From NCBI GenBank assembly GCA_030248215.1, contig JASANG010002840.1, positions 62,001 through 126,000 on the forward strand: DNA of 64,000 nt, given 5' to 3'. Below, in pieces: positions 1-11,127 of this stretch (positions within the stretch are counted from its first letter, which is position 1; each line of letters begins with the position of its first letter). Below the pieces are notes generated by a model, which had not been told where the DNA came from, ran no database searches, and was given only the letters and a program-made list of their open reading frames with translations. The translations under genes and the position numbers were made by a program. This stretch comes from Enoplolaimus lenunculus. Its lineage: Eukaryota; Nematoda; Enoplea; Enoplida; Thoracostomopsidae.

Positions 1-1029
1 CAGAACTATTGAGGCAGTTGCATAACGATTTTAAGATTTGTATAGTGCAAAAATGAGTCCGATTAACTCTCTCCGAAATGGACTCTACAGGACTAGCTAT
101 ACGTATACGGATTTCCGAACTTCAGTTTTCTTCTCTTAAGCACTTGTATTACCTCGGTAACTTCGACCTCGACAAACCTTGTAATACATTTGTCCATAGT
201 ATACACCTGAGGAAATAGTTATACATTAAGCTTCTTTCATAATATCCAATTCAGGCTTATTTTGGGCTTCAGAAAAACCTACAGTATTTTCACCTCTAGA
301 TGCACCCTGGTATTTTACCATGGAAATTTACATTTCAGATTTTACAGCAATCATGTTGGTAAAGAATGCTTAACGCGGGCGTGTTGCACAAAACAAAACT
401 CTTGATAGAAAATTTTATTACAACCAAAACAATGCCATAACAGACTCGGCATAAATAAATAACTTATAAAACACTACAAATGAGAACAATTTAGTTAAAT
501 TAATCATACCTAATAAGAGGTTTTCAAAAATAGTTTAACAAAACACTATTTATTTTTATCAATTTTGCGATGCTCGATGAATTAACGTAAAACTTGATAA
601 AGAACGAAGCGTTATCAAATTCCTGAAAGACCAGTTTAGTTTATCAAATCATTTATACAAACCAATGCAAAGCCATTTCTATACCAAAGCTCTCTCAGAA
701 CAAAACGTCAAACCAAACAAAATGTTTCTTTAGTAACCGTACACAAATAAATTATTATATAACATCCATACAATAAAATTCACAAAATTAGACAACTAAG
801 AAACATCAGCACAACCATTCCGTACACCGGTTTCAAGGATGCGCCTCACATATAAGTTGTACAAAAGTAACTTCGAGCAGCTTTCGAGACAAGGGCTGCA
901 GTAACTACACCATTTCAGTCACGGATACATTAGGACATCGTATCGGCCAATAGTCACGAAAGCCGCCAAAAATATCAAATAAATCTCAAGTATGCCGCTC
1001 ATCATACAGAGAAATAACACGTAATAAAT
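1..1029. other. Intergenic, repeat fragments at the left edge
   Basis: Bases 1-48 resemble part of the inverted-repeat arm at 57010-57065. Bases 50-95 resemble the start of the GAGTC-word repeat seen at 18.9 and 49.2 kb. I see nothing recognisable in the rest; it is AT-rich. Confidence 0.4.
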
Positions 1030-1681
1030 CACGGTGCGACCGCATATCCGGCTCCGGCAAAAATCGACATCCGGCTCCAGTACTTTAACTTGCCGGATGT
1101 TTTTTAAAATAGTTCAAAAAATTGAAACGATCATTTGTATTTAAGACAACTGCCATGGAACTGATGGACTTACTTTTACACATTTTTCCTGTCATACAGG
1201 AAATAGAAAAGTTAGCATGTGCCCATGTACGTTCACAATCTTTATTGGGTTACAATTGCGCTTGAAAACTTGATAAAGATGACCAGTGTTATTTTAGGGT
1301 CATAAGAATATATCTCAGCATATTCTTATTCCTAAACTTCAATGTAAAAACATGTCTATAACTAAGTCTAAGCAAAAATAAACCTTAATTCAAGCCATCT
1401 CTATTCTATAGTACCTATGGAATCCAGGATTCCCTTACACAACGCTATACATATAGAATAATCGAATATACTCATTGTGAAAATGTTAAATATGCATCGA
1501 CGTGAGATATTATACTCTGACACGTAAACACTTTGTATACCTTATACCACAGAAGAAAGAATTGTTAGCTACGTTTGGATATTTGAATGCCATCTAGTAT
1601 TAGATTTGAATACGTTATACGGCTCCGGCCGGATATTAGATTATCCGGCACCGACAGTTTTTGGTATCCAGTCGCACCTTG
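1030..1681. mobile_element. hAT-like MITE, CCGGCT subfamily (652 bp)
   Basis: The ends are inverted (CACGGTGCGACC and its complement near 1671-1681). They are flanked by 8-bp target duplications taataaat/taacaaat (7 of 8 bases). Subterminal CCGGCTCCGGCA words follow the left end and precede the right end. There is no coding capacity. The right-hand 170 bp is repeated at 14950-15121. Confidence 0.75.
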
Positions 1682-1685
1682 TAAC

Positions 1686-2060
1686 AAATATGAAATCAAA
1701 ATTTATTAGTTAAGTAACGAAATTGTGGAATGATAGACACACGTTAGAACAAACTATATAACAAACACTAAAGTTGCAGGTTTCTTTACAAAACTTAGCC
1801 CCATCACTGCGACTTGCAAATCACGCGTTTAACAATTTCTCATCCAGTTTGCAGCTTAAGTTAAATCTGTGTTGCAAGATTTAAAATACTTCACCTGACC
1901 CATGGCAGCTACAAATGATTACACAATAAGCCAAGCCTAAAACTAAGCGTAGACATAATTCAAAAGAAGGGCAGACCGCTAAAAGTTAACATGCGCCTCT
2001 CAACCGATTATATATTTTCGTTAGCAGCAAATGCGCCTTAGAAACTGCCCATGTGCAAAT
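1686..2060 (-). other. Probable 3' UTR of SPS2
   Basis: This stretch follows the SPS2 stop and has an AATAAA poly(A) signal at 1707-1702. A selenocysteine insertion (SECIS) element would be expected here. I see one perfect 8-bp hairpin with an 8-nt loop (1861-1884) preceded by GTGA, but no GA partner at the right distance on the other side. No canonical SECIS core is evident by eye. Confidence 0.5.
1702..1707 (-). terminator. Poly(A) signal AATAAA for SPS2
   Basis: This is the first canonical AATAAA on the minus strand after the SPS2 stop codon, about 355 nt downstream, just before the edge of the MITE 1030-1681. Confidence 0.45.
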
Positions 2061-5000
2061 CTACCATAGCTCATCGGCACGTTCTTGCGCAGGCACTTCG
2101 ATTACACGTGGTTTATCTATGATTCTTGCAGTACGCGGTCCTGACTCGACAATTCCAATTATCCACGCTGGTTGATTTTCCGTCAATTCAATTTCTTTGC
2201 AAAATGCTGCAGCTTCTTCTCGAGCCAAACATAGTAACAATCCCCCTAAAACGTTTCTTAAATACAGTCCCGGACAAAACTAAGTGCGCAGTCAGCAAAA
2301 TTTTGCCTGCTTGTGATTTCAAACTTGCGCTAAATTTCTCTATGCGCGCGAGTCGCGATTAAAGCCGCAGTACCCGAGAGCAGGTACAAATCACGTTGGA
2401 GCCCGTTTGCCTTTAAGCAAGAGGGTTGCCAGTGCGATTCTTCAGGTGTCAGCCCCTTAGAGACAACTAACAAACTCTCAAATAACAATAATTAAGCTGG
2501 TAATTAAAATACCACATTAGCAGTACAATACGCAAAGCAATATTTTTCCACAGGAATGATCTGACGCAAAAAAATTTACATTTCACATAGTTTAACGAAC
2601 AATGCAATTTGAACGTACCTGACGTTTCAGCAGAAATGCCTTGAAACAAACCAAACATCGTACCACAAGCTTTTGCTACTGCAGCCATTTTGGCTATGAT
2701 AGGCAAATTGTGAATGACAAATGACACTTCCTGCTTCTGAACACGAACCAAGTTTTGTGCATGGCCTAGCAAACCGTAACCAGTAACATCCGTCGCAGCA
2801 TGCGCGCCATATTTGTGCATAAGACGAGCACCTATAAAATACTACGATTATACAAGTTCTAGTATTTCCTGCGCATTACCAACCAACAAACTGTTGTTGG
2901 TATAAATGACAATCCAAGCATACATTTTTACATATTTCGTTACGCTACACTCTGAGATACGGAGATACTTGCAATAATATTCATACGTACGCTGACCAAA
3001 ATTGCAAAGTCAAAATTTTAGCATTATTAACCAGTTCGGTTAAGGCGTGCCATTGAATCCATAGCTCGAAAGTATCCCTTTTTAACGTCTTCGCCAGTCA
3101 CAACCAATTTAATCTTGTTCCAGCGTTCAGGGTCCTTGAGCCATTGATAAGCGTTCACTGCTACCTAACAAAACAAAGCGCACGTAAGCTTTGATGAACA
3201 CTTTTCCATTATGGCAAAAACTGCAAACAAATTCAGGAATGCTTGTGGGACTGAAACATTTTCGCCAATTTAAAATTTGATATATTTTGCCCTAATCAGG
3301 GTGCAATCGGAATTACAAATTAACGGAACCGAAACTTGAAAAAATACCAGAAACGAACCCAGAAAATGAAGAATACATGCTACCGAACAATTCATTTTAA
3401 ATTCCTTTTTTGCATTATTGGCGAAATAATTCTAGTTAAGATGTTGTATTTTAGATTTTAATAAACAATCTACCTTCGATGGTTTATTTATACTATACTA
3501 GCTAAAGAAATTATTTAATTTTTATCGTCTTCTTTAGTAAAATATCTAAATTTCCACCACCGACCAAAATTTAATACCGGAATTTAGAATTCCGGTAAAA
3601 AGTTACCGGAACAGGAAGGCGGAAAAATGCAGAAACCCGAACCCAAAGATGAAAACATGCCGGAACCAGAATTCCGGTTGCACGCTGGCCATAATGCAAG
3701 TCAAAATTTTTCGATGGACAATTGGTCGAGCAATATTCATCCAAACACATAATATTCCACAGTTGTAACTACAAATTGACGACTTTCTGTGTTAAATCTT
3801 GTCAACCAAAGTTACATGCACTCTGTCGTACACTGAAGTACTACATGCCTGAGTTCCAAGCGGCTTCGTAAGTACTAGAACGTCGCCCGGCTTTGCTCCA
3901 TCAGGCATGATATATTCTGAGGCAGTGCATACTGAAGTGGCTACACCGCCTATCAAGAACCACGGATTATACACTGTTTGACCACCTTCTATGGAAGTGC
4001 CAGCTTCTAACGCAAAGTCCTAAAAATTTTATAATTATTCGCGAAGTAATTCTATCAAGTGCGAGCTTTTATCACAAAAAACAGTTCTGTTTTATTTCTC
4101 CCGTCTTGATAGCTCTCATCACAAATAAAAGTTCTGTTTTATAGCTAACATCTTGATTTTATTATTTCACCAATACACATTGTCACATTGCATACCCTGA
4201 AGCCGCGAACAGCCATTTGAACAACAATATCTCGGTCACTTTCTTTCAAATCTTTCGGAACACCAAGAAGCATAAGCATATTGTCACACTCAAACACTCC
4301 CATCGCATAGAGATCACTGAGCACATTTGCACATGCTATTTTTCCCTGAAATTAGTTTCCTGTCTGAAATGCACAAGGCTGTGATTCAAAAGTTTTTAAA
4401 AAAGAACTGAAAAATACTAATTTGCATATCATCTATACAAACTGTGACAGTAAGGGCGTTATCTTTGTAAATATCATCACTACATCATAGTCTGTGAGCA
4501 GGGTGCAACCGGAATTCCGGTTCCAGCATTTTTTCACCTTCCGGTTCCGGTAAATTTTTACCGGATTTAAAAATTCCGGTGTTATAATTTGGCCGTTTTC
4601 TTAACTTTGCTAATTTTTAAGAATCTCTTTTGAAAGCCACTTGTAGTCCGAATATAAGCCATTGATGCTGGATTTCACTTCAGTCGATGACGAAAATCTA
4701 AAATACAACAAATAAAATAAATACCTATGTTCGACTAATGTTGTTTCACAAATAATAGAGCAAAAAAATACGATTAAAATGAAATTTTTGGTGAAATGCA
4801 TTTTTCACTTTCCGGTTCCGGTAAAATTTTCAAATTCCGGTTTTGTAAATTGTAATTCCGGTTGCACCCTGCCTGTGAGCAATAATTTTGTCAGCATTGC
4901 AATTCTAAATATTACGCTAAAAACTTACAAACACATATACATAAATTAGTTAGCAACGACGGACAAAATTGGGTAGGTCCGAGCTTCTCGCTCAATGCAT

Positions 5001-6544
5001 TAGTTTCACTGTGACTGGTATAACCGCATAATTACAACAGAACACCGCAAGTATATACATAGTTGTATACTAAATTTTTGCAGCAAAGTTTTATTTTGCT
5101 TTGAAATATCGTATAACTTCCCGCGAGAATTGCGTTTTCAAACATAAGCACTTACTTCAGAAATAAATTGTCAATCCGTGAAAAAGCTATATGTCAATTC
5201 GTGAAGCTAACCTCGAACAACTAATATCTACTGAATAAATTAACCGTCCTCACCAAACGAACAAATACATTACTAAATAATTTAACTATCAACTAAATAT
5301 TCTGCCGCAGAAAAATAGTATGCAACGTACTTAATTATCGTACAGAAAAACTTAATGAATGTAGATGTATATTTACCTGCATGTAAGGATCATCAACTAG
5401 TGGATAAAAAAAGTCTGTTGTTTGTATAAGCGATAAACCACCGTGTCTTAATGAAGTGATGCAACTATCCATACCGACACCTGTCAAAATGGAAGTAAAC
5501 AGTCACTTACACAACACTTCGTTGAATGACAACGAATAAGTTAGATGTCCAGAAAATTGGTATCGAACTACGTAAATTACAATCACTTTAGCATATGGCA
5601 TCAGATTATAAAATATTATACATGTATAGTGATCAATATCATATGCCTACCGAGTTTCTTTGGAAATTTTCCATCTGAATTATCAATGAAAACTGAATTG
5701 GAAACTTCCGTTGGAACCGAACCATTTTCACTGTGAGATTTGAGTCCGTCGATGAGCTTGAGCAGAAACTCACGCGGAACTTTACACCCTCAGCCTTTCA
5801 AGGACGTCAATTTAGTAAGTTGAAACCCTAAAATAAACAAAAACGTAATATAACATATTAGTGTAATTTACACTTTCACCCAGACAGCCTTACATCAAAT
5901 AGTACGTAACATTTATATTCCATTCTTAGTGAAATCACATTTTTGAACAAAGCTCGGCCAACCAACGCCTAAAGATTTATTAGTTTTCCAGTTCGCCAAC
6001 CCAATGAGGTCCTACCCCCGAATTTAATAGTTATAAACAGAGCATACCTAGTATATAACTAGCAAGTACTGATGCAATAATAAGTAAGGCAAGCTAACTA
6101 AATTTACAAGTGAGACAATTTCTAAGCGTCCTATTTGAATTTTGTTGCGCTTAAAACTTTATGCTACATAGCGCATAATTCCTGATTGAAATATTTATTA
6201 AGTAAATGCGTTAATTTATGCAAATTCAAATTGGCTTGTTCTCTGTGTCGGGCAGACAAACAGACAGGCATTTACATTTCAATCCAGTTGTAACTACAAA
6301 GTAATAAAACATAATCGCTTAGGGAAGCTCAAAGCCAAACGGACAGCATTTATATTTCGAACTTCTTGAAATTACAAAGTTATAAACGTAATCGTGCGAA
6401 ACACCTGGCCTTTGTTAGGAGTTTTACTTCACTCAATCAATAATCCTCTTATTTTAAGGTTTTTAACTATAGCTGTAGTCTTTAGCCACCTGCAGAAATG
6501 CCATGTGCACCAGGATCAAATTCCTTCATTCGATCGCATTCCAT
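2061..6544 (-). CDS. SEPHS2: Selenophosphate synthetase 2 (selenide, water dikinase), UGA/selenocysteine form
   Basis: The enzyme makes monoselenophosphate from selenide and ATP, the selenium donor for Sec-tRNA synthesis. I assembled eight coding exons: 6544-6490, 5827-5651, 5480-5377, 4345-4196, 4019-3849, 3164-3032, 2831-2619 and 2245-2061. All phases agree, giving 1188 nt (395 residues plus a TAG stop), close to the family length. Visible motifs are FDPGAHG near the N-terminus, LKG-UGA-GCKV (UGA is residue 31), [89 protein letters not shown] and AWIIGIV. The start is the ATG at 6544, with an in-frame stop just upstream. All introns are GT-AG except the GC-AG intron 3848-3165. MITEs sit in the intron between exons 3 and 4 and in the GC-AG intron. 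The family call is certain; exon 1, joined through a weak GTGGCT donor, is the least sure part. Confidence 0.93.
3165..3848 (-). other. GC-AG intron of SPS2 containing a MITE
   Basis: The reading frame of exon 3849-4019 ends in CTTGGAACTCAG and continues as GTAGCAGTG at 3164, matching the family sequence LGTQ-VAVN. The intron must therefore start with GCATGT and end with TTAG. A GT donor shifted by a few bases would break the frame. About 57 percent of the intron is the hAT-like MITE 3297-3687. Confidence 0.75.
3297..3687. mobile_element. hAT-like MITE in an SPS2 intron (391 bp)
   Basis: It starts CAGGGTGCAATCGGAATT and ends with the near-complement AATTCCGGTTGCACGCTG. The flanking octamers gccctaat and gccataat match at 7 of 8 positions, as expected of an hAT insertion. 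CCGGTAAA/TTACCGG words lie inside. It is non-coding. Confidence 0.8.
4499..4871. mobile_element. hAT-like MITE, CCGGTT subfamily, in an SPS2 intron (373 bp)
   Basis: The termini CAGGGTGCAACCGGAATT and AATTCCGGTTGCACCCTG are perfect inverted repeats over 18 bases. The flanks tctgtgag/cctgtgag are an 8-bp target duplication with one difference. CTTCCGGTTCCGGTAAA occurs near both ends in the same orientation. This is the best-preserved copy in the window. Confidence 0.88.
5790..5792 (-). other. In-frame UGA at the active site of SPS2 (likely selenocysteine codon)
   Basis: The exon reads leucine-lysine-glycine-UGA-glycine-cysteine-lysine-valine, exactly where animal SPS2 has Sec and SPS1-type paralogues have Thr, Gly or other residues. 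The exon stays open and conserved on both sides. It is therefore recoding rather than a pseudogene lesion. Recoding to Sec is inferred from the family. Confidence 0.88.
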
Positions 6545-7246
6545 ATTCGGCAAAACCGTTATTTATTAGCTACAAATTTAGCAACCAACTACTAACTCTG
6601 AAATCCACAACAGAATATAAACTCGCATGGTATCACAAAAAACCAATTCAAGATAAATCCTTTTTGGGTGCAAATAACCTCTGAAAAAAATGAGTTCCAA
6701 CGCCAGTGTTGATGTTATAGTTGTCGTGTTCGGATATTACTCGGCCGAATACCATATACATCTACGTTAACAACATAAGTACGTACACGTAAAGTATATA
6801 TTAAGACAACGCACAATGCACCACATATTACGCTGTGCATACACATAACGTGCCAACTATACGTACTATACTAAAACTATATACGATTGAACCAGCACCG
6901 CGGTATCCAGGTCAATAAAACGCTGACCTGGGTAACCATGAGACCCAAGTGTGTACAGATTAACTGTTGGAAAGCAAACAATGCCGTGTACAAAGCAGAA
7001 TTCCGATTCTTTTCATAATTAAATTAATGATTCGGCTATTAAAACGGGGATTAAACAGCGTACAATACTGTGTACCAGATAAATAACAATAGCGCATCCA
7101 AAGTATATACTACAAATCTCGCTGTGAAAGAAAATGGTGCACATGGGCCTGAAATTTTCCAGTTCTGATTCCGTTAAAAAGTACCATCAAGATTTCATTA
7201 CCGATTCCGATTAATTTAAGTTCCGCTAGGCTTGTTAGTAGTTGAT
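6545..7246. other. SPS2 upstream region
   Basis: There is no coding sequence. It holds the presumed SPS2 promoter and 5' UTR and the AGGTCA inverted repeat, plus a short region near 7150-7220 with degenerate 'gattccg' words of the MITE kind. No TATA box or initiator could be assigned. Confidence 0.3.
6907..6931. promoter_or_regulatory. Inverted AGGTCA half-sites upstream of SPS2
   Basis: CCAGGTCA and TGACCTGG form a perfect 8-bp inverted repeat separated by 9 bases, about 365 bp upstream of the SPS2 start codon. AGGTCA is the classical half-site of nuclear receptors. The 9-base spacing is not a standard arrangement, so this may be chance or part of an unrecognised repeat. Confidence 0.25.
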
Positions 7247-7880
7247 GCAGTGTCGCGATACCTCAGTTGATAAGAGCGTTGGCCTGGTTAGCCATCTGAC
7301 ATGCCGATGCTTGGACGCAAAACGAAACCTCATGCTAATGCTGCACATCGGTTAAAACACTGATGCATATGTAGTCCCTTTATATGCAACAGTAAACACG
7401 GAAGTACCACGATACATGTGAGTGTTACCTTGGGGTCCTAACAAGGCATAAAAACTTGGAAAACTTAGCAGCGGACAGGCTAGGGTACTACGGTTTTTAA
7501 TTTAAAGTTCCCGCAGCTGAAAATAAGGGGCGTTCTTACGAGATTTCGATCACATCACCGACAGATTCTCAGTCCAGTGCGCCACCACTGATCCATGCCG
7601 CCTGACGATCAGCTGCTGAATGTTTCAAGTTCTTATGCCTTACAAGAACCTCAATATTACACTCACATGTATACATTGATTCTTCCATGTTTACTGCTGC
7701 TGCATATGAAGGCACTATATGCATAAGTGTTTTAACCGACGTGCAGCATCCGCGGAAGGTTTTATTTTACCTCCATGTATCGGCATGTCACAAGATAAAG
7801 GTCGCTGGTTCGAATCCAGCCGTGGTCAATTGTTTCAACTAGTTCACAGTAACATAAAACATACATACATTGCCTATAAA
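7247..7880 (+). mobile_element. tRNA-derived SINE interrupted by a foldback element
   Basis: A box-A-like stretch (CCTCAGTTGATAAGAGCG, 7261-7278) and a box-B sequence (GGTTCGAATCC, about 7807-7817) are those of a tRNA promoter but lie 500 bp apart. Between them is a separate element, 7297-7790. The uninterrupted relative at 11278-11445 has box A and box B at normal spacing. Confidence 0.65.
7297..7790. mobile_element. Foldback/MITE inserted between box A and box B of a SINE (494 bp)
   Basis: The ends are perfect 12-bp inverted repeats (TGACATGCCGAT ... ATCGGCATGTCA). Long subterminal arms, roughly 7330-7460 and 7630-7755, are also inverted copies; for example GGTTAAAACACTGATGCATAT on the left faces ATATGCATAAGTGTTTTAACC on the right. 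It does not code. No clean target duplication could be assigned. Confidence 0.75.
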
Positions 7881-8433
7881 ATCTCGCAATCTGTTACATG
7901 GTGACCACGATGTGACCGAAAACGCACACAGCCGCAGTGTGAGCAAATAAAAAGGTGTGACGGTCAGGGGACACGGGCAACATCCTCGAAAAAAGAGGGA
8001 TGTCGAGTATTGCACGATGGAATATCTGAATGCAAGAGTCAACAGCAACACTTAATACATATTGCATAGTAGCTACGCAGTACACCGCGTAGTATATTAC
8101 TAAACAACGCGTACAATAGCTAGCACAAGTAGTTGAAGAATAACTGAAATCAGTATCCAGTAGAAATTAATACACTTCTGGGCAAGTCAAGAAGTTCAAG
8201 TTTTGATACGTTTCTGCTACTGTGATAAATTTAACTTGATTTCACACTTTACTTGTATGAACACAAAAACGAAAACTACTCAATTTTTTATATATTTTCA
8301 TATACGTATTTTAGTTCCGATTCCGAATTCAATTTTCTAACACGCCAGACGGACGCAACAAAACACGTAACTATTTACGACCTGTTTGACTATACCGCCG
8401 CTTTTATCGAAATTCTTGCCTGTTGTACATATA
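7881..8433. other. Intergenic, with one arm of a direct repeat
   Basis: Bases about 8210-8345 match about 10660-10830 in the same orientation (shared words GATTTCACACTTTA, CGAAAACTACTCAATTTTT and GTTCCGATTC-GAATTCAATTTTCT). The region between the two copies holds the mariner element and the SGNH-like fossil. What the repeat belongs to is unknown. Confidence 0.4.
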
Positions 8434-9578
8434 CCGGGTGTTTCAGAAGTAACTACCCACTGTTTGATGCTAACTATCGGTTGACTGGACAGAGGTAGCT
8501 CGCCTGTTTCTTGTATAATTATAGACAAGTATTAAAAGTTTACTTACATTACGACGAGAAATCTCCGAACAGCTCCGTCTGTGAACCGCCAAGCTGAATG
8601 CATTTCTCCAGTCGGGATGGTACTGATCGGCAAAGTTTGGCGCATAAGTCCACTGAAATTTTAGAAAACGCTGATTTTATTCTGTCCATCAATTTTTGAG
8701 GGTCCTTCGCCTTACCTTCATAAACATTTTCTTTCACAACACCCCAAAGAAAGAAGTCAGGCGGAATTAAGTCTGGTGACCTAGCTGGCCACTCGATGGC
8801 ACCTCTTCGGCCGATCCATCGATTCAGGAACCTTTCGTCCAGCCAAGCGCGGACTTCGGTAGCGTAGTGCGCTGGGGCTCCGTCATGCATGAAAACAAGG
8901 TCCTCGGTTGCGATTTCCGGTTAGACATTTACAGATAAAAGTTCCAAATAGCTGGTTTTATTGACATTTCCGTCAAAAAAGAATGGACCAACGATGCCTT
9001 TTGAACAAATTCAGGCCCAGGCACAGACTCCAGGGGCGTTGACCTCTTTGTTAATCGTGTCATGTGGATTGTCTTCAGACTAATAAACACAATTATGGCG
9101 ATTAACATGATCATTGAGCTTGAAAACCGCCCCGTCGGTCCACAAAATGCGATCATGGTCCAACGCACTGCTTTCCACCATGTCCATAAATGTCTGACAA
9201 AACTGGACTCTGCGATCGAAATCATCATCAGAAAGTCTATGGATAAAACGGGGCCGAAAGGGCTTAAGTTAAGCTCCTTGTAAAGGCGCCAAACGGAAGT
9301 ATGAGGAATACCCAGCTGGAGGGAAGCCCTTCGAGTTCACTTCAGGGGCTCCTGGATACTGCAGCGCTTAATGCAGCTTTCTGGTCCCCACTTGTGGCAG
9401 ACTTTGGACGACCCGGCCTCAGCCGCTCCGCTACACTACCACTGTCCTCGAATCGGGAAATAATATCAGCCATCCTCTTGCGAGTAGGAGATATTGAGTC
9501 GAAATTATTTTATTGCGAAATATTACGCCAGAAGATATTGATTGACAAAGTGTGGGTAGTTACTTCTGAAACACCCTG
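8434..9578 (-). mobile_element. Tc1/mariner-superfamily transposon, 1145 bp, decayed transposase
   Basis: The ends are about 32-bp inverted repeats (GGTGTTTCAGAAGTAACTAC) flanked by TA on both sides (8432-8433, 9579-9580), the mariner target duplication. The minus strand encodes a transposase: a helix-turn-helix part near 9300-9480, then FDRRVQFCQ, then WTDGA, then HDGAPAHYATEVRAWL and RRGAIEWPARSPDL followed by DFFLWG. These carry the three catalytic aspartates, with about 36 residues between the last two. Stops and frame changes break the N-terminal half, while the C-terminal 113 residues (8549-8890) remain open. It is non-autonomous now. Its ends look young enough to be mobilised in trans if an active relative exists. 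Confidence 0.88.
8549..8890 (-). pseudogene. C-terminal part of a mariner transposase
   Basis: The 113-residue open frame contains HDGAPAHY, the GRRGAIEWPARSPDL motif and DFFLWG, hallmarks of the DDE/D domain of this superfamily. Upstream coding sequence lies in other frames, with stops, so the gene is dead. Confidence 0.85.
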
Positions 9579-9606
9579 TACTTAAAAAGCGAATATGAAA
9601 CCAATT

Positions 9607-10130
9607 TTAGTTCTGGTACAACTTTACACCACTCAACCGATAGCTTTCTAAACCCAGCATGACTGACGTGAAAATTGTCCTTTCAAACACCTCACGGTTT
9701 ATATTACCATTTGTCACAAACGGTGAATTTAAGCTGTCCCACATTATACAGTGAAGAATCGGCATGTCAGCAACTTGTCTTCGAATCCATTCAGAATGTT
9801 CTTGGACACCACGTATCCCAGGCATCGGTATTGCTGTAGTCAAAACTATTTTTGCTCCAACGCTGCAACTTACTTTTTCTAAAATTGTGTTCAATGCTTT
9901 CCAATATTGTACCTGGAACTTTTTGCTACGTTGTGCATCATTAACTCTGCAGTATATAATCACTAACTTGTAATTCGCTAAATTCAAATGTTTCGTCACA
10001 ATTAATTCAGCAATGGTACTAAATTTTGCTCCAGAAATTGCGTAACATCTCCTGCGTCAACGTTTTCTAAATAACGAGACTGAATGTCTGACAGTATCAA
10101 CACTGTGTATTTTGTTGTTCCTCAAAATTA
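9607..10130 (-). pseudogene. Decayed SGNH/GDSL-like hydrolase frame, origin unclear
   Basis: The open stretch 9607-9999 contains LVIIYCRVNDAQ (resembling the block-III GxND motif), KIVLTTAIPMPG and EWIRRQVADMP, in the order seen in SGNH-hydrolase-like domains. Related sequence extends upstream. Such domains are carried by some retroelements, so it may be a mobile-element fossil rather than a host gene. It is broken, probably in two or more places. Confidence 0.4.
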
Positions 10131-10513
10131 TAAACATTTTCCGTAATATAGCTTATTGAAAAACGGATATTCGTTACTGAATCGCGTACCACTTGCTCCA
10201 TTTGACTCAACAAATTACGTACCGTACAAATTGAAACAGGGAAATCTACCATAATTTGTTCTACAACTTAACGGCCAACCTGAAGACCAAATCATTTCGT
10301 TTTTTCGACTACACACAATAAATTGTAAATCTTTAAAAGCATCTCTGACAATTCGCATGTACCTATTCGATACGAAAAGCACTATCTGGACGCGACATTT
10401 GTTCTGTCAGTATTACTTTGAAAATTTCTTCTGATTGGCATATCCAATCAGCATTTAATTTGAAGTTTCGTGTTATTAACCATTCTTATGTTGTATACGC
10501 ATAATAAACCAAA

Positions 10514-10563
10514 ATGCAATTTCGATACACGTTACTGTTATATTTTGCAACGGTAACATTGGG
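10514..10563 (+). CDS. Possible first exon of a secreted protein
   Basis: ATG starts a 16-residue hydrophobic stretch (MQFRYTLLLYFATVTL) that looks like a signal peptide. It runs straight into a strong donor, GG-GTAAGTG. I could not find the next exon on the plus strand, so it may be coincidence. Confidence 0.2.
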
Positions 10564-11127
10564 TAAGTGTAAAATCTGGACAGCGGATGATTTGCTTGCA
10601 CATATATTGTTCGAGCCATACCGAAATCTAAAAATAACTGAAACAAATAACAAACAAAACAAAAAATATGTGATAAATTTGTTAACTTGATTTCACACTT
10701 TATTTGTTGTATGAACCCTATAATTGAATTTTACTATATTTCGTCAAAACGAAAACTACTCAATTTTTATATATTTTCATATCGGTATTTTTAGTTCCGA
10801 TTCAGAATTCAATTTTCTGGCAGCTACTTTTAAGTAATGTAAGCGAGCGAGAGCTTAACGCATTATTGCATTAACTAATTTCAATTTATCAGCACCAATT
10901 ATGAAGTTTAACAGACGAAAACATTGAGCATACAAAAACTACCGTGAAAAAATTTTAACATATGTAATAGCCGGTATCCAGTTCCTGTTCCGGTAAAAAC
11001 TTTAATATCCGTATCCGGTTTCGGCACCCGGTAAATTAAAATGTCAGAACTGCACAATTAGGACAACCGCTATCTCTCAAATACTGTTAATGTACACGGT
11101 TTTTCACCTTAATTTCTCCGAAACATT
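10564..11127. other. Repeat-derived intergenic DNA
   Basis: It contains the second arm of the direct repeat (about 10660-10830) and a decayed CCGGTT-type MITE fragment (10970-11040, GTTCCTGTTCCGGTAAAA and CCGGTTTCGGCACCCGG). I see no coding sequence. Confidence 0.4.

Noticed and set aside
1861-1884. Hairpin in the SPS2 3' UTR as a SECIS
   Set aside because: The 8-bp stem is perfect and a GTGA lies upstream, but there is no matching GA on the 3' side at the right distance and no apical AA at the usual spacing.
8210-10830. Direct repeats at 8.2 and 10.7 kb as LTRs of one element
   Set aside because: The repeats are short, lack clear TG...CA ends and target duplications, and the interior between them is a mariner plus an SGNH-like fossil with no recognisable retroviral parts.
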